NCBI GenBank assembly: GCA_029574055.1
Contig: JAKQBQ010000092.1
Span: 1 to 12,995 of the forward strand
Reading direction: 5' to 3'
Source of the DNA: Methanobacteriota archaeon
GTDB lineage: Archaea > Thermoplasmatota > Thermoplasmata > Methanomassiliicoccales > Methanomethylophilaceae
Length of the DNA: 12,995 bases
Shown: piece after piece, positions 6,706 to 12,639 of the stretch
Layout of the letters: every line of letters begins with the position of its first letter
Numbering within the stretch: the stretch's first letter is position 1
Translations under genes and position numbers: made by a program
Notes under the pieces: model-generated
What the model was told of the DNA's origin: nothing
Seen by the model: the letters and a program-made list of their open reading frames with translations, nothing else
Database searches by the model: none

Positions 6706-7059
6706 TCAAAGATTCAATATGCGCTTCTTTACCGCGTCGAACTCTTCCTGAGTTATCAGGCCGTCGTCCAAAAGCTCCTTGTACTGCCTGATCTCCTCGG
6801 CGGGAGAAAGCTGCCTGGGTGCGGCCTCGCCCGGACCTCCGAAATTGTTGGGTGGTTTGACGTCGCAAGCCCTGACCCTGCCTCCGATCACATCGCTTAT
6901 CTGCGTTGGGGTAAGATACTGATATCCCTGGATCGGAGCCAGCTTCTTTTTGCATGTGAGGCATACTTCCCCATAGAACAGTTTGACGGTGTACGCGCCC
7001 AGCACTCCGCCGGTTGCTTTACCGCAGCCGATACATGTTGCGCCCATTGCGTTATACAT
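6706..7059 (-). CDS. Small zinc-ribbon protein with C-terminal SHOCT domain
   Basis: This 117-aa protein has two CxxC knuckles near the N-terminus (C9/C12 and C33/C36), consistent with one zinc ribbon. A proline- and glycine-rich linker follows at about 66-82. The C-terminal helical hairpin at about 86-116 (IRQYKELLDDGLITQEEFD, then AVKKRIL) is a clear SHOCT domain. SHOCT domains are short oligomerisation or interaction modules common at the ends of archaeal and bacterial proteins. No membrane segment is visible. The function is unknown. A TATATAT at 7112-7106 on the minus strand is about 47 nt before the ATG, which would leave a leader of roughly 20 nt. The next gene downstream on the same strand is the aldehyde-dehydrogenase-like gene, 67 nt away with its own promoter-like element. 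Confidence 0.85.
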   Translation of the reverse strand: MYNAMGATCIGCGKATGGVLGAYTVKLFYGEVCLTCKKKLAPIQGYQYLTPTQISDVIGGRVRACDVKPPNNFGGPGEAAPRQLSPAEEIRQYKELLDDGLITQEEFDAVKKRILNL

Positions 7060-7105
7060 ATTCTTTTCTCATATTTGATATTAAGTCTGCCTTCTTTGCG
7101 TCATC

Positions 7106-7112
7106 TATATAT
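7106..7112 (-). promoter_or_regulatory. TATA box of the zinc-ribbon/SHOCT gene
   Basis: The motif ATATATA lies about 50 nt upstream of the start codon at 7059 on the minus strand. It predicts a transcript start near 7082 and a short leader. Confidence 0.45.
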
Positions 7113-7184
7113 GGCTACCGATAACCGCCCGGCGCTGGCTTGGTTCGTATCCGGTTTAAATTCAGCATCATCAATTCTCAATTG

Positions 7185-7191
7185 TTAAATA
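7185..7191 (+). promoter_or_regulatory. TATA-like element of tRNA-Val(CAC)
   Basis: TTAAATA is centred about 29 nt before the mature 5' end of the tRNA at 7217, the spacing seen for the other tRNA genes in this window. Confidence 0.45.
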
Positions 7192-7216
7192 CCCCGAGAA
7201 TAATAGGTCGTGTCGC

Positions 7217-7292
7217 GGGCCTGTGGTCTAGGGGTTATGACGTCGCCTTCACACGGCGAAGGTCGCCGGTTCAAATCCGGCCGGGCCCACCA
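7217..7292 (+). tRNA. tRNA-Val(CAC), CCA encoded
   Basis: Complete cloverleaf. The acceptor stem is GGGCCTG/CGGGCCC with one G-T pair. The D stem is GTC/GAC. The anticodon stem TCGCC/GGCGA encloses loop TTCACAC with anticodon CAC. The T arm is GCCGG-TTCAAAT-CCGGC. Discriminator A is at 7289 and an encoded CCA at 7290-7292. It differs from the minus-strand tRNA-Val(UAC) at 7540-7615 by only 8 of 76 positions, mostly in the acceptor stem and anticodon loop, so the two arose by duplication. Confidence 0.96.
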
Positions 7293-7370
7293 TGAAATTC
7301 TGCAACAGACATTGCTTCCCCGGCATTCCGATCGTGCTCTCGGAACCCTGTTCTTTTCCGGTCAAATACT

Positions 7371-7380
7371 TTTATATATA
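7371..7380 (+). promoter_or_regulatory. Strong TATA box with no protein gene behind it
   Basis: TTTATATATA is the best TATA-box match in this part of the window. It lies in the gap between the two inverted valine tRNA genes, on the strand leading away from tRNA-Val(CAC). The expected start site is about 7395-7402, exactly where a series of hairpins begins. No convincing protein gene lies downstream. Confidence 0.5.
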
Positions 7381-7394
7381 CCATACGTTATATT

Positions 7395-7476
7395 GATGGA
7401 TGATACTTCCATCCAAGTGTCTTGGTCGAACCGTTGGGCATTTCTTCCTCCGTTCCAACGGTTCGAGCCAATTTTT
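7395..7476 (+). ncRNA. Candidate structured small RNA between the two tRNA-Val genes
   Basis: About 20-25 nt after a strong TATA box, the sequence folds on inspection into consecutive hairpins. The first is GATGGA/TCCATC (7395-7400 with 7408-7413). The second is CCAAG/CTTGG with a 3-nt loop (7413-7425, sharing one base with the first). The third is a perfect 12-bp stem, TCGAACCGTTGG with CCAACGGTTCGA (7426-7437 with 7455-7466), with a 17-nt loop. A T5 tract at 7472-7476 follows 5 nt later, as expected for termination. A fourth hairpin, TACTCGG/CTGAGTA, lies beyond at 7480-7498. I do not recognise the RNA. Convincing C/D boxes are not present, nor an ACA box. The alternative is that the 12-bp hairpin is only a terminator or a transposon remnant. 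Confidence 0.4.
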
Positions 7477-7539
7477 CTATACTCGGCTTTTCTGAGTAGG
7501 ATATCGGCGGCCTGTCCGCTTCAAAAATCGAATACTATA

Positions 7540-7615
7540 TGGTGGGCCCAGCCGGATTTGAACCGGCGACCTCCGCCTTGTAAGGGCGACGTCATAACCC
7601 CTAGACCATGAGCCC
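7540..7615 (-). tRNA. tRNA-Val(UAC), CCA encoded
   Basis: Complete cloverleaf on the minus strand. The acceptor stem is GGGCTCA/TGGGCCC and the D stem GTC/GAC. The anticodon stem TCGCC/GGCGG encloses loop CTTACAA with anticodon TAC. The T arm is GCCGG-TTCAAAT-CCGGC. Discriminator A is at 7543 and an encoded CCA at 7542-7540. A TATA-like TTTTTAATAA lies about 25 nt upstream (near 7636-7645), and an oligo-T tract lies just downstream near 7527-7523. It is inverted relative to its near-twin tRNA-Val(CAC). Confidence 0.96.
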
Positions 7616-7656
7616 GGTGCGCCACAATCACTGAAGGATTATTAAAAACTGTCCAT

Positions 7657-7663
7657 AAAAAAA
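7657..7663 (-). terminator. T7 tract ending the TM2 gene
   Basis: Read on the minus strand this is seven consecutive T residues about 29 nt after the stop codon of the zinc-ribbon/TM2 gene and before the tRNA-Val(UAC) promoter. It fits an archaeal oligo-T terminator. Confidence 0.5.
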
Positions 7664-7691
7664 GGAGGAAAGAGTTTTGATGGTTTTCGGA

Positions 7692-8114
7692 TCACCAGGG
7701 GCGTCTTCCGCTCTCCCTCTGGGAATCGTTGTAACGGTTCGCCAACTTGTGTGCGTCGAAGATGTTCCAGACCCATATGGCGACCCATACCCCGATGAAT
7801 ACTGTTCCGCCTATCAATGCCCCGCCTATGCCGGCGAAGATCGTGCTTGCGAGCACTACCGTGGCCAGTATGAAGATCATGAAGAAATGAAGTATCATCA
7901 ATCCGATACCGCGTCCGATCTTTCCGACATACAGCTGCCCGAGCCCTGCCCACACAAGCGAAAGGATGGCGGCTATCCCTGTGCTCTTCTCGCGCACCTG
8001 GATCACATGGGTGGGCCCCGGCATTCCCATGCCGCCCATCCCCGCTCTGTTCCCGCATCCGCTGCAGAATGCTTGGTTCTCGTTCATTTTGTTTCCGCAA
8101 TTGTTGCAATACAT
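7692..8114 (-). CDS. Zinc-ribbon TM2-domain membrane protein
   Basis: This 140-aa protein starts with a double-CxxC zinc ribbon (C3/C6 and C17/C20), followed by a Gly/Met/Pro-rich linker to about residue 36. The TM2 domain occupies about residues 46-128. Its hydrophobic first part includes GLGQLYVGKIGRGIG. Long hydrophobic segments follow to about 117, then the closing motif WNIFDAHKLANRYN. The N-terminal ribbon should face the cytoplasm. TM2 proteins are widespread and mostly of unknown function. I chose ATG 8114 because GGAGTG sits 7 nt before it and because the MYCNNCG opening is typical of zinc-ribbon proteins. Upstream in-frame starts at 8129 and 8162 lack such a site. TTTAAG at 8166-8161 may be its TATA element. 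Confidence 0.86.
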   Translation of the reverse strand: MYCNNCGNKMNENQAFCSGCGNRAGMGGMGMPGPTHVIQVREKSTGIAAILSLVWAGLGQLYVGKIGRGIGLMILHFFMIFILATVVLASTIFAGIGGALIGGTVFIGVWVAIWVWNIFDAHKLANRYNDSQRESGRRPW

Positions 8115-8264
8115 TTTTTTACACTCCATTTGAGTTGATAGAACCATTGTCTTGCTGCACACTTAAAGGGGGGATGCTAACTGTATACTAACTCCGAGTC
8201 ATACCTTGTGCGCGCGTGAGGAATAGGAAAAAGCTATAACCATTCTGTGAATATGTGCGGTCAA

Positions 8265-8339
8265 GCGATTGTAGTCCAGCGGTTAGGACGGGAGCTTCCC
8301 AAGCTTCTGACCCGGGTTCGATTCCCGGCAATCGCACCA
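8265..8339 (+). tRNA. tRNA-Gly(CCC), CCA encoded
   Basis: Complete cloverleaf. The acceptor stem is GCGATTG/CAATCGC and the D stem GTCC/GGAC. The anticodon stem GGAGC/GCTTC (one G-T pair) encloses loop TTCCCAA with anticodon CCC at 8298-8300. The T arm is CGGG-TTCGATT-CCCG. Discriminator A is at 8336 and an encoded CCA at 8337-8339. A CTATAAC at 8234-8240 is about 28 nt upstream, and a T6 tract follows. Confidence 0.96.
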
Positions 8340-8341
8340 TC

Positions 8342-8347
8342 TTTTTT
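8342..8347 (+). terminator. T6 tract after tRNA-Gly
   Basis: Six T residues begin 3 nt after the encoded CCA, the usual archaeal tRNA termination signal. Confidence 0.5.
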
Positions 8348-8387
8348 CGCATCTCTTCAATGGATCAATATCTGCTGCATCCCATAA

Positions 8388-8417
8388 CGTATATATCATA
8401 GATAGATGATTATCTAT
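8388..8417 (+). promoter_or_regulatory. arsR-arsM promoter with palindromic operator
   Basis: A TATA box (ACGTATATAT, 8388-8396 region) is followed directly by a near-perfect 16-bp palindrome, ATAGATGATTATCTAT at 8402-8417, with one mismatched pair in the middle. A longer spaced version, ATAGATA and TATCTAT (8398-8404 and 8411-8417), shares the right arm. The palindrome lies between the TATA box and the arsR start codon at 8431, over the expected transcript start. A bound ArsR dimer there would block transcription. Autoregulation of this kind is standard for the ArsR family; the assignment of this site is inference. Confidence 0.6.
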
Positions 8418-8430
8418 ATGATGTGATGAA

Positions 8431-8760
8431 ATGGACAGCAAATACGAAGGATATTCTCAGCTTTTCAAAGCTCTGTCCGACCCCAACAGGTTGATGATCG
8501 TGGATATGCTTTCCTGCGGCGAGCTCTGCGCCTGTGTGATCCTTGAGAGGTTCCGTATCACGCAGCCCACACTTTCGCATCACATGAAGAACCTTTGCGG
8601 ATGCGGGCTTGTGACCGCACGCAAGGAGGGCAAATGGATGTTCTACTCGTTGAACGAAGATACCGTTAATGATCTGAAGATGTTCTTGAAAGCGGTCACT
8701 ACAATGAAAGAGGACTGCATCTGCTATGATATGGAATATAAGGGAGGTTGTTGCAAATGA
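8431..8760 (+). CDS. arsR: ArsR-family arsenic-responsive transcriptional repressor
   Basis: Small 109-aa winged-helix repressor. Residues 9-25 (SQLFKALSDPNRLMIVDML) and the recognition helix TQPTLSHHMKNL at about 44-55 are typical of ArsR. ELCAC at 31-35 matches the ELCxC metalloid-binding motif of classical ArsR, giving Cys33 and Cys35 as likely As(III) ligands. The usual third Cys three residues further is absent. Further Cys pairs at 56/58, 96/98 and 107/108 could supply extra thiolates. On binding As(III) the repressor would leave the palindrome upstream of its own start. It overlaps arsM by 4 nt (ATGA), so both are made from one mRNA. A GTGAT at 8423-8427 serves as ribosome binding site. 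A different metal inducer is possible but less likely given arsM. Confidence 0.92.
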   Translation: MDSKYEGYSQLFKALSDPNRLMIVDMLSCGELCACVILERFRITQPTLSHHMKNLCGCGLVTARKEGKWMFYSLNEDTVNDLKMFLKAVTTMKEDCICYDMEYKGGCCK

Positions 8761-9836
8761 GCGAAAAGAACTGCTGCGGATCAGATGATAAGAACATGGA
8801 GTCGCCGATAATCGAGATCGTGAAGGATTATTACGGCAAGAAATTACAGAGCAAGGACGATCTTAAAACTAGTTCGTGCTGCTGCGGCGAGTCTCCGCCC
8901 GCGGAGATCAAGGACATCCTGCCTTTGATCGCAGACGAGATACTGGACAGATTCTACGGCTGCGGGTCGCCGTTGCCGCCTCTTCTCGAGGGGATGACGG
9001 TCCTCGACCTGGGCTGCGGGACCGGCCGCGATGTGTATATCGCATCCAAACTTGTCGGGAGTTCCGGAAAGGTCATCGGCGTCGATATGACGACCGAGCA
9101 GATAGAGACCGCAAAAAAATATCAGGAAGAGCAGCGCAAGCGTTTTGGATACGATAGATCGAACGTGGAGTTCTTCCAGGGTTACATAGAGGACCTCCGA
9201 TCCATTGGGATCGAGGACGACAGCATCGATGTGGTCATCTCCAACTGCGTGATCAACCTCTCTCCCGCCAAAGAACAGGTGTTCAAAGAGATATACAGAG
9301 TGCTCAGGCCGGGCGGGGAGCTGTTCTTCTCGGATGTCTTTGCGGATCGGCGCATCCCTGAGCATTTGGCTGCAGACCCGGTGCTGCGCGGGGAGTGCCT
9401 GGGAGGCGCTCTGTACACAGAGGATTTCCGCAGAATGATGGCGAGATGCGGATGGGCGGACATCCGCTATACGAGCATCTGCGGCATCGACCTGGATAAC
9501 GAGGACATAAAGGATAAACTGGGATCCACCGGATTCTCGTCGCGGACGGTCAGGGCTTTCAAGCTTGACGACCTGGAGGATATCTGCGAGGATTACGGGC
9601 AGGCAGCATACTATAACGGCGGCATTCCGGGGCACCCCCATTACTTCGACCTTGACGACCACCACAGATTCTTCACCGGCAAGCCTATGCTTGTCTGCGG
9701 GAACACGGCTTCCATGGTCTCAAAGACGAGATATAAGAGGGCGTTCAGAGTCGTGGGCGACCGCTCCGTCCATTACGGCGCATTCGACGGCTGCGGGGGC
9801 GGCGGCAGCGACGGGAAACCCTGCTCCTGCAGTTGA
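8757..9836 (+). CDS. arsM: Arsenite S-adenosylmethionine methyltransferase
   Basis: Cytoplasmic 359-aa methyltransferase. The S-adenosylmethionine site is VLDLGCGTGRD at 82-92, with an acidic GVD at 108-110. All the cysteines expected for As(III) binding in ArsM are present: a CCC cluster at 41-43, Cys164 in SNCVINL, and Cys214 in GECLGGAL. The enzyme would convert As(III) stepwise to methylated arsenicals. The C-terminal region (about 265-340) resembles the extended tail of many microbial ArsM proteins. The last residues add a Gly/Cys-rich end (Cys346, 356 and 358). The ATG at 8757 is preceded by GGGAGG at 8742-8747. In-frame TTG codons at 8748 and 8751 are less likely. Overlap with arsR implies co-induction by arsenic. 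No arsenite efflux pump or arsenate reductase is in the window. Confidence 0.94.
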   Translation: MSEKNCCGSDDKNMESPIIEIVKDYYGKKLQSKDDLKTSSCCCGESPPAEIKDILPLIADEILDRFYGCGSPLPPLLEGMTVLDLGCGTGRDVYIASKLVGSSGKVIGVDMTTEQIETAKKYQEEQRKRFGYDRSNVEFFQGYIEDLRSIGIEDDSIDVVISNCVINLSPAKEQVFKEIYRVLRPGGELFFSDVFADRRIPEHLAADPVLRGECLGGALYTEDFRRMMARCGWADIRYTSICGIDLDNEDIKDKLGSTGFSSRTVRAFKLDDLEDICEDYGQAAYYNGGIPGHPHYFDLDDHHRFFTGKPMLVCGNTASMVSKTRYKRAFRVVGDRSVHYGAFDGCGGGGSDGKPCSCS

Positions 9837-9922
9837 CCCGGCCCTCTTTGAAATAAGAGCCAGGTATCCCAGCCGCATGAAAAGTAATTTATCCTCATAT
9901 AGAATCTATAATCTCAGATCGC

Positions 9923-9928
9923 TTTTTT
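9923..9928 (+). terminator. T6 tract downstream of arsM
   Basis: Six T residues lie 87 nt past the arsM stop. They may end the arsenic transcript. They also lie just downstream of TATA-like motifs (near 9897-9903 and 9908-9914) that could drive the next gene, so the assignment is tentative. Confidence 0.35.
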
Positions 9929-10012
9929 CACATTGCAGGAAACGCGGCCGTCCGGCCGGGGGAAGGTCCAGCCCCATGCGGGAGAAGCTTGCAGTCGACC
10001 GAGGCAGATAAT

Positions 10013-10852
10013 ATGGACGCAGAGCAGACAACAAGGGAGATGGAAAAGCTCCAAGCTGAGATAGTGAAGATACAGGCAAAGTTCGCCGCAGACCCGTCGG
10101 AGGAGAACCTTCTGAAAATGCAGCAGGAGATGGCGGCGATCTCGGCAAAGATGGTCGAGCTTTCTATGCAGTTTTCGAGTGACGATGATGAAGATGACGA
10201 GGGTGACGAGGAAGAGATCGAAGAATTCATCCGGACGCACCCCGCCCCGCCGGGGAAGGAGAAGTATCTTCCCATAGGGGCAATAATTGTCTCGATGAAC
10301 TATGAGCCGTGGCAGACATTCGGACTGATGGCGGACGATGATCAATGGGAAGGCATGTTGGCGGGAGCATGGGGCATAAACGACGCCAAAGAAGGAAAGG
10401 AAATGCTGGCATCTTTGTTGGAAGGGAGGCATTACGCCGTCTACGGAGAGGACTTCCGCAATTTCAAGGCGGGGAAGCCGCACGGCCTGGACAAAGAGAC
10501 CGTGGAGGCCTATGAGTACACCATGGAGGGCATAAAGGAATATGCGCCGGAACTGTTCTCTGTAGCAAAGAAATGCGACAACATCCTCGCATGGGACCTG
10601 GAACGCTTAGGAAACTTGGCCAGGGTCTTCCGCAAGCTAGGCTGGCTGTCCGATTCCGAGATGTTCGAATGGCTCGATAAGGCCGCGAAGAGGATCAAAA
10701 AGGAATTCCCGAGTTGGAACGAATATGCCGTATCTTTCCTGGTGGGCCGCGCGATAGCGTATGATTCGGATCATGATGTGATACTCTTTGCGATGCTGGT
10801 CCTGGAGGAAGGAAAGGATCTCATGAAGGCGCATCCTACCGGCAGCCTGTGA
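10013..10852 (+). CDS. DUF1266-type protein with coiled-coil and acidic linker
   Basis: This 279-aa soluble protein has three parts. Residues 1-52 are helical with coiled-coil character. Residues 54-72 form a very acidic linker (SDDDEDDEGDEEEIEEF). Residues about 90-275 resemble DUF1266: WGINDAKEGKEMLASLLEGRHY, then the diagnostic AWDLERLGNLARVFRKLGWL, then SWNEYAVSFLVGRAI. DUF1266 has no established activity. In bacteria it is often found in proteins linked to secretion or toxin systems, but nothing here shows that role. ATG 10013 is chosen because GAGG at 10001-10004 is 8 nt upstream; an in-frame TTG at 9989 lacks a site. The leader of roughly 80 nt before it can form GC-rich hairpins (GGCC-GTCC-GGCC near 9948-9959). 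Confidence 0.83.
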   Translation: MDAEQTTREMEKLQAEIVKIQAKFAADPSEENLLKMQQEMAAISAKMVELSMQFSSDDDEDDEGDEEEIEEFIRTHPAPPGKEKYLPIGAIIVSMNYEPWQTFGLMADDDQWEGMLAGAWGINDAKEGKEMLASLLEGRHYAVYGEDFRNFKAGKPHGLDKETVEAYEYTMEGIKEYAPELFSVAKKCDNILAWDLERLGNLARVFRKLGWLSDSEMFEWLDKAAKRIKKEFPSWNEYAVSFLVGRAIAYDSDHDVILFAMLVLEEGKDLMKAHPTGSL

Positions 10853-10886
10853 CGACAACGCGTGTTACGGCGGTGTTCAGAGTTTA

Positions 10887-10896
10887 AGATATATAA
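10887..10896 (+). promoter_or_regulatory. TATA box of rtcA
   Basis: GATATATAAT lies about 30-35 nt before the ATG at 10925. It predicts a start site near 10917-10920 and an almost leaderless mRNA. Confidence 0.55.
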
Positions 10897-10924
10897 TGTA
10901 TCTCTGCATTATGCCGATGATAAT

Positions 10925-11956
10925 ATGCTTGAGATAGACAGTTCCAGAGGAGAAGGCGGCGGGCAGATGGTCCGGACATCCGTTGCGCTGTCGGCCATCA
11001 CCGGCATCCCTACCAAACTCACGAGGATCAGGGAGACCCGCCCGACGAACGGCCTGTCGAAGCAGCACACGACCGCCATCAACGCGGTTGCGATGATGAC
11101 GGGATCGACCGTCGAAGGGAACACCGTCGGATCCACCGAGCTTGTCTTCTACCCCGGTAACGAGGAGCATTCCGTTCTGAGGCTGGATATAGGGTCCGCA
11201 GGTAGCATCAGCCTGGTGCTTCAGGCGGTCCTCCTGGCGGCAAGAAGGAACAAAGAGAGGCTTACCGTCGATATAACCGGAGGTACGAACGTCATGTGGG
11301 CGCCTCCTCTGGACTCTTACGAACTGGTGCTTTTCCCTCTGATGAAGAGAATGGGGATCAACGCCCATCTGAATATCTTCGAGAGGGGGTTCTATCCCAT
11401 CGGCGGGGGGCAGGTAGAGGTCATCTTGGATCCCATCGGCAGGATAGCTCCCCTGGAGATCAACAACTTGGGCAGACTCAACTACATCAAAGTAAGGTGC
11501 TTCATACAGCACCTTTCCGAAAGGATCGCCAAAGAGATGGTGGATGCCTGCACGAAGACCCTCGGCGACGAACATGCGGTAGAAGTGGAGATACAAAACT
11601 GCCCGGGCAACTCAAGGGGCGCGGGGCTTGTGCTCGTCGCCAATTACGAGAACGGCAAGCTTTCGAGCAATGTCCTTACATCAAGGGGCCATTCCACCGA
11701 ACAATCCGGGATCGATGCCGCAAAGGACCTTCTCCAAGAGATCAACGCCGGATCCACCATGGACGTGCATACGGCGGACCAGCTGCTCCCGTACATGGCC
11801 ATGGCAGAGGGTAAGAGCAGCTTCGTTGTGTCAAGAATAAGCAAACACCTGTTGAGCCAGATGGATACTTTGGAGTCTTTCCTCAACGTCAGGTTCGGCG
11901 TTGAGAGGAAGAACGACGGATACCATTTCTCCATATCGTCAGAGGGATACCCCTGA
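10925..11956 (+). CDS. rtcA: RNA 3'-terminal phosphate cyclase
   Basis: This 343-aa protein of usual family length converts an RNA 3'-phosphate to a 2',3'-cyclic phosphate using ATP, through an enzyme-AMP intermediate. Family signatures include the opening SSRGEGGGQMVRTSVALS at 6-23, RPTNGLSKQHTTAI at 39-52, TGGTNVMWAPPLDS at 118-131, GFYPIGGGQVEV at 155-166, and ADQLLPYMAMA at 284-294. His308 in SKHLLSQ corresponds in position to the nucleophilic His near residue 309 of E. coli RtcA. The ATG at 10925 fits the TATA box 30 nt upstream and the conserved N-terminus. A TTG at 10862 would add 21 residues lying upstream of the promoter. The stop overlaps the possible CTG start of the following reductase gene. 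The cellular RNA substrate is not evident. A splicing-related partner such as RtcB is not in the window. Confidence 0.95.
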   Translation: MLEIDSSRGEGGGQMVRTSVALSAITGIPTKLTRIRETRPTNGLSKQHTTAINAVAMMTGSTVEGNTVGSTELVFYPGNEEHSVLRLDIGSAGSISLVLQAVLLAARRNKERLTVDITGGTNVMWAPPLDSYELVLFPLMKRMGINAHLNIFERGFYPIGGGQVEVILDPIGRIAPLEINNLGRLNYIKVRCFIQHLSERIAKEMVDACTKTLGDEHAVEVEIQNCPGNSRGAGLVLVANYENGKLSSNVLTSRGHSTEQSGIDAAKDLLQEINAGSTMDVHTADQLLPYMAMAEGKSSFVVSRISKHLLSQMDTLESFLNVRFGVERKNDGYHFSISSEGYP

Positions 11957-11970
11957 GGCCGTTCATCCAC

Positions 11971-12585
11971 GTGAACTGCGCCATGTCGGCAGATGGGAAG
12001 ATCGCCGGAGTTGACAGAAAACAGATCAGATTATCGTCCGATGAGGATATTGCAAGGGTCAGAGAGCTGAGGAAAAAATATGATGCCATCCTTGTCGGGG
12101 TCGGTACGATCCTTGCCGACGACCCCCACCTGACAGTTAAAGAGCTTGATTACGACACCAATCCCATAAGAATAGTCATAGATCCGCACGGCAGGACCCC
12201 GGATGATGCCTTGGTCCTTGATGACCGCGCACCAACCGTCATCATAACTTCCGACGGCTGCGATAAGGAGTGGGATTGCGAAGAGACCCTTCGCTATGAG
12301 GGCGAGCTGCGCCTTTCGGATATCCTGGAAAGGCTTGCCGAGGAGATCGGCATCGAGAACATACTTGTGGAAGGAGGAGGGGAGACAATAGCCTCTTTCT
12401 TCAGAGAAGGGCTTGTCGACCGCTACACAGTATTCGTCGGCGGGCTCATCATAGGAGGAAGGACCTCCCCCACGCCGGCCGACGGAGAGGGCTGGGTGGC
12501 CGAGAACGGGGTCAAACTGACACTGAAGGACAGCATGGTCCTGGGAAACGGAGTGGTCCTTACCTTTGAGCCCGAACGGCAATGA
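11971..12585 (+). CDS. arfC: ArfC-type 2,5-diamino-6-ribosylamino-pyrimidinone phosphate reductase (riboflavin/F420 branch)
   Basis: RibD C-terminal-like reductase of 204 aa from the GTG at 11971. It would reduce the ribosylamino pyrimidinone intermediate to the ribitylamino form in archaeal riboflavin synthesis, which also feeds F420 production. Signatures are CAMSADGKIAG near the start, LSSDEDIARVRELR at 21-34, GVGTILADDPHLTV at 43-56, and ILVEGGGETIASFF at 131-144, in a dihydrofolate-reductase-like fold. The start is uncertain. The homologous first beta strand (RPFIHVNCAMS) extends 6 codons further upstream, and no ATG, GTG or TTG exists there before the in-frame stop at 11902. A CTG at 11953 aligns with the usual initiator, overlaps the rtcA stop as CTGA, and follows GAGGG at 11942-11946. 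Either start leaves the reductase core intact. Confidence 0.88.
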   Translation: MNCAMSADGKIAGVDRKQIRLSSDEDIARVRELRKKYDAILVGVGTILADDPHLTVKELDYDTNPIRIVIDPHGRTPDDALVLDDRAPTVIITSDGCDKEWDCEETLRYEGELRLSDILERLAEEIGIENILVEGGGETIASFFREGLVDRYTVFVGGLIIGGRTSPTPADGEGWVAENGVKLTLKDSMVLGNGVVLTFEPERQ

Positions 12586-12599
12586 TTTTACGCCAAGCC

Positions 12600-12607
12600 T
12601 TTATAAT
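12600..12607 (+). promoter_or_regulatory. TATA box of mtnA
   Basis: TTTATAAT lies in the 54-nt gap after arfC and predicts a start site near 12626-12630, just before the ribosome binding site. Confidence 0.5.
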
Positions 12608-12639
12608 CATAACAGATTGACAGAACAGGAGGATCGGTC

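Noticed and set aside
7293..7539. C/D-box guide RNA in the tRNA-Val interval
   Set aside because: GGATGATA and CTGA resemble C and D boxes, but they are about 90 nt apart and internal C'/D' boxes are not evident.
7210..7611. Plus-strand open frame of 133 codons across the tRNA-Val region
   Set aside because: It runs through both tRNA genes and the hairpin region. Its translation is not protein-like, and no ribosome binding site is present.
8177..8193. Direct repeat CTAACT separated by 5 bp upstream of tRNA-Gly
   Set aside because: Only 6 bp per copy and two copies; too weak to call a binding site.
8844..9665. Long minus-strand open frame opposite arsM
   Set aside because: It is antisense to a fully supported ArsM gene. 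It arises from the codon bias of that gene and has no recognisable domain or start signal.
9940..10000. GC-rich leader with GGGGGAAGGTCC, briefly reminiscent of an RNase P RNA conserved region
   Set aside because: The match is short, the surrounding conserved elements are missing, and the stretch is too small for that RNA. It is treated as a structured 5' leader.
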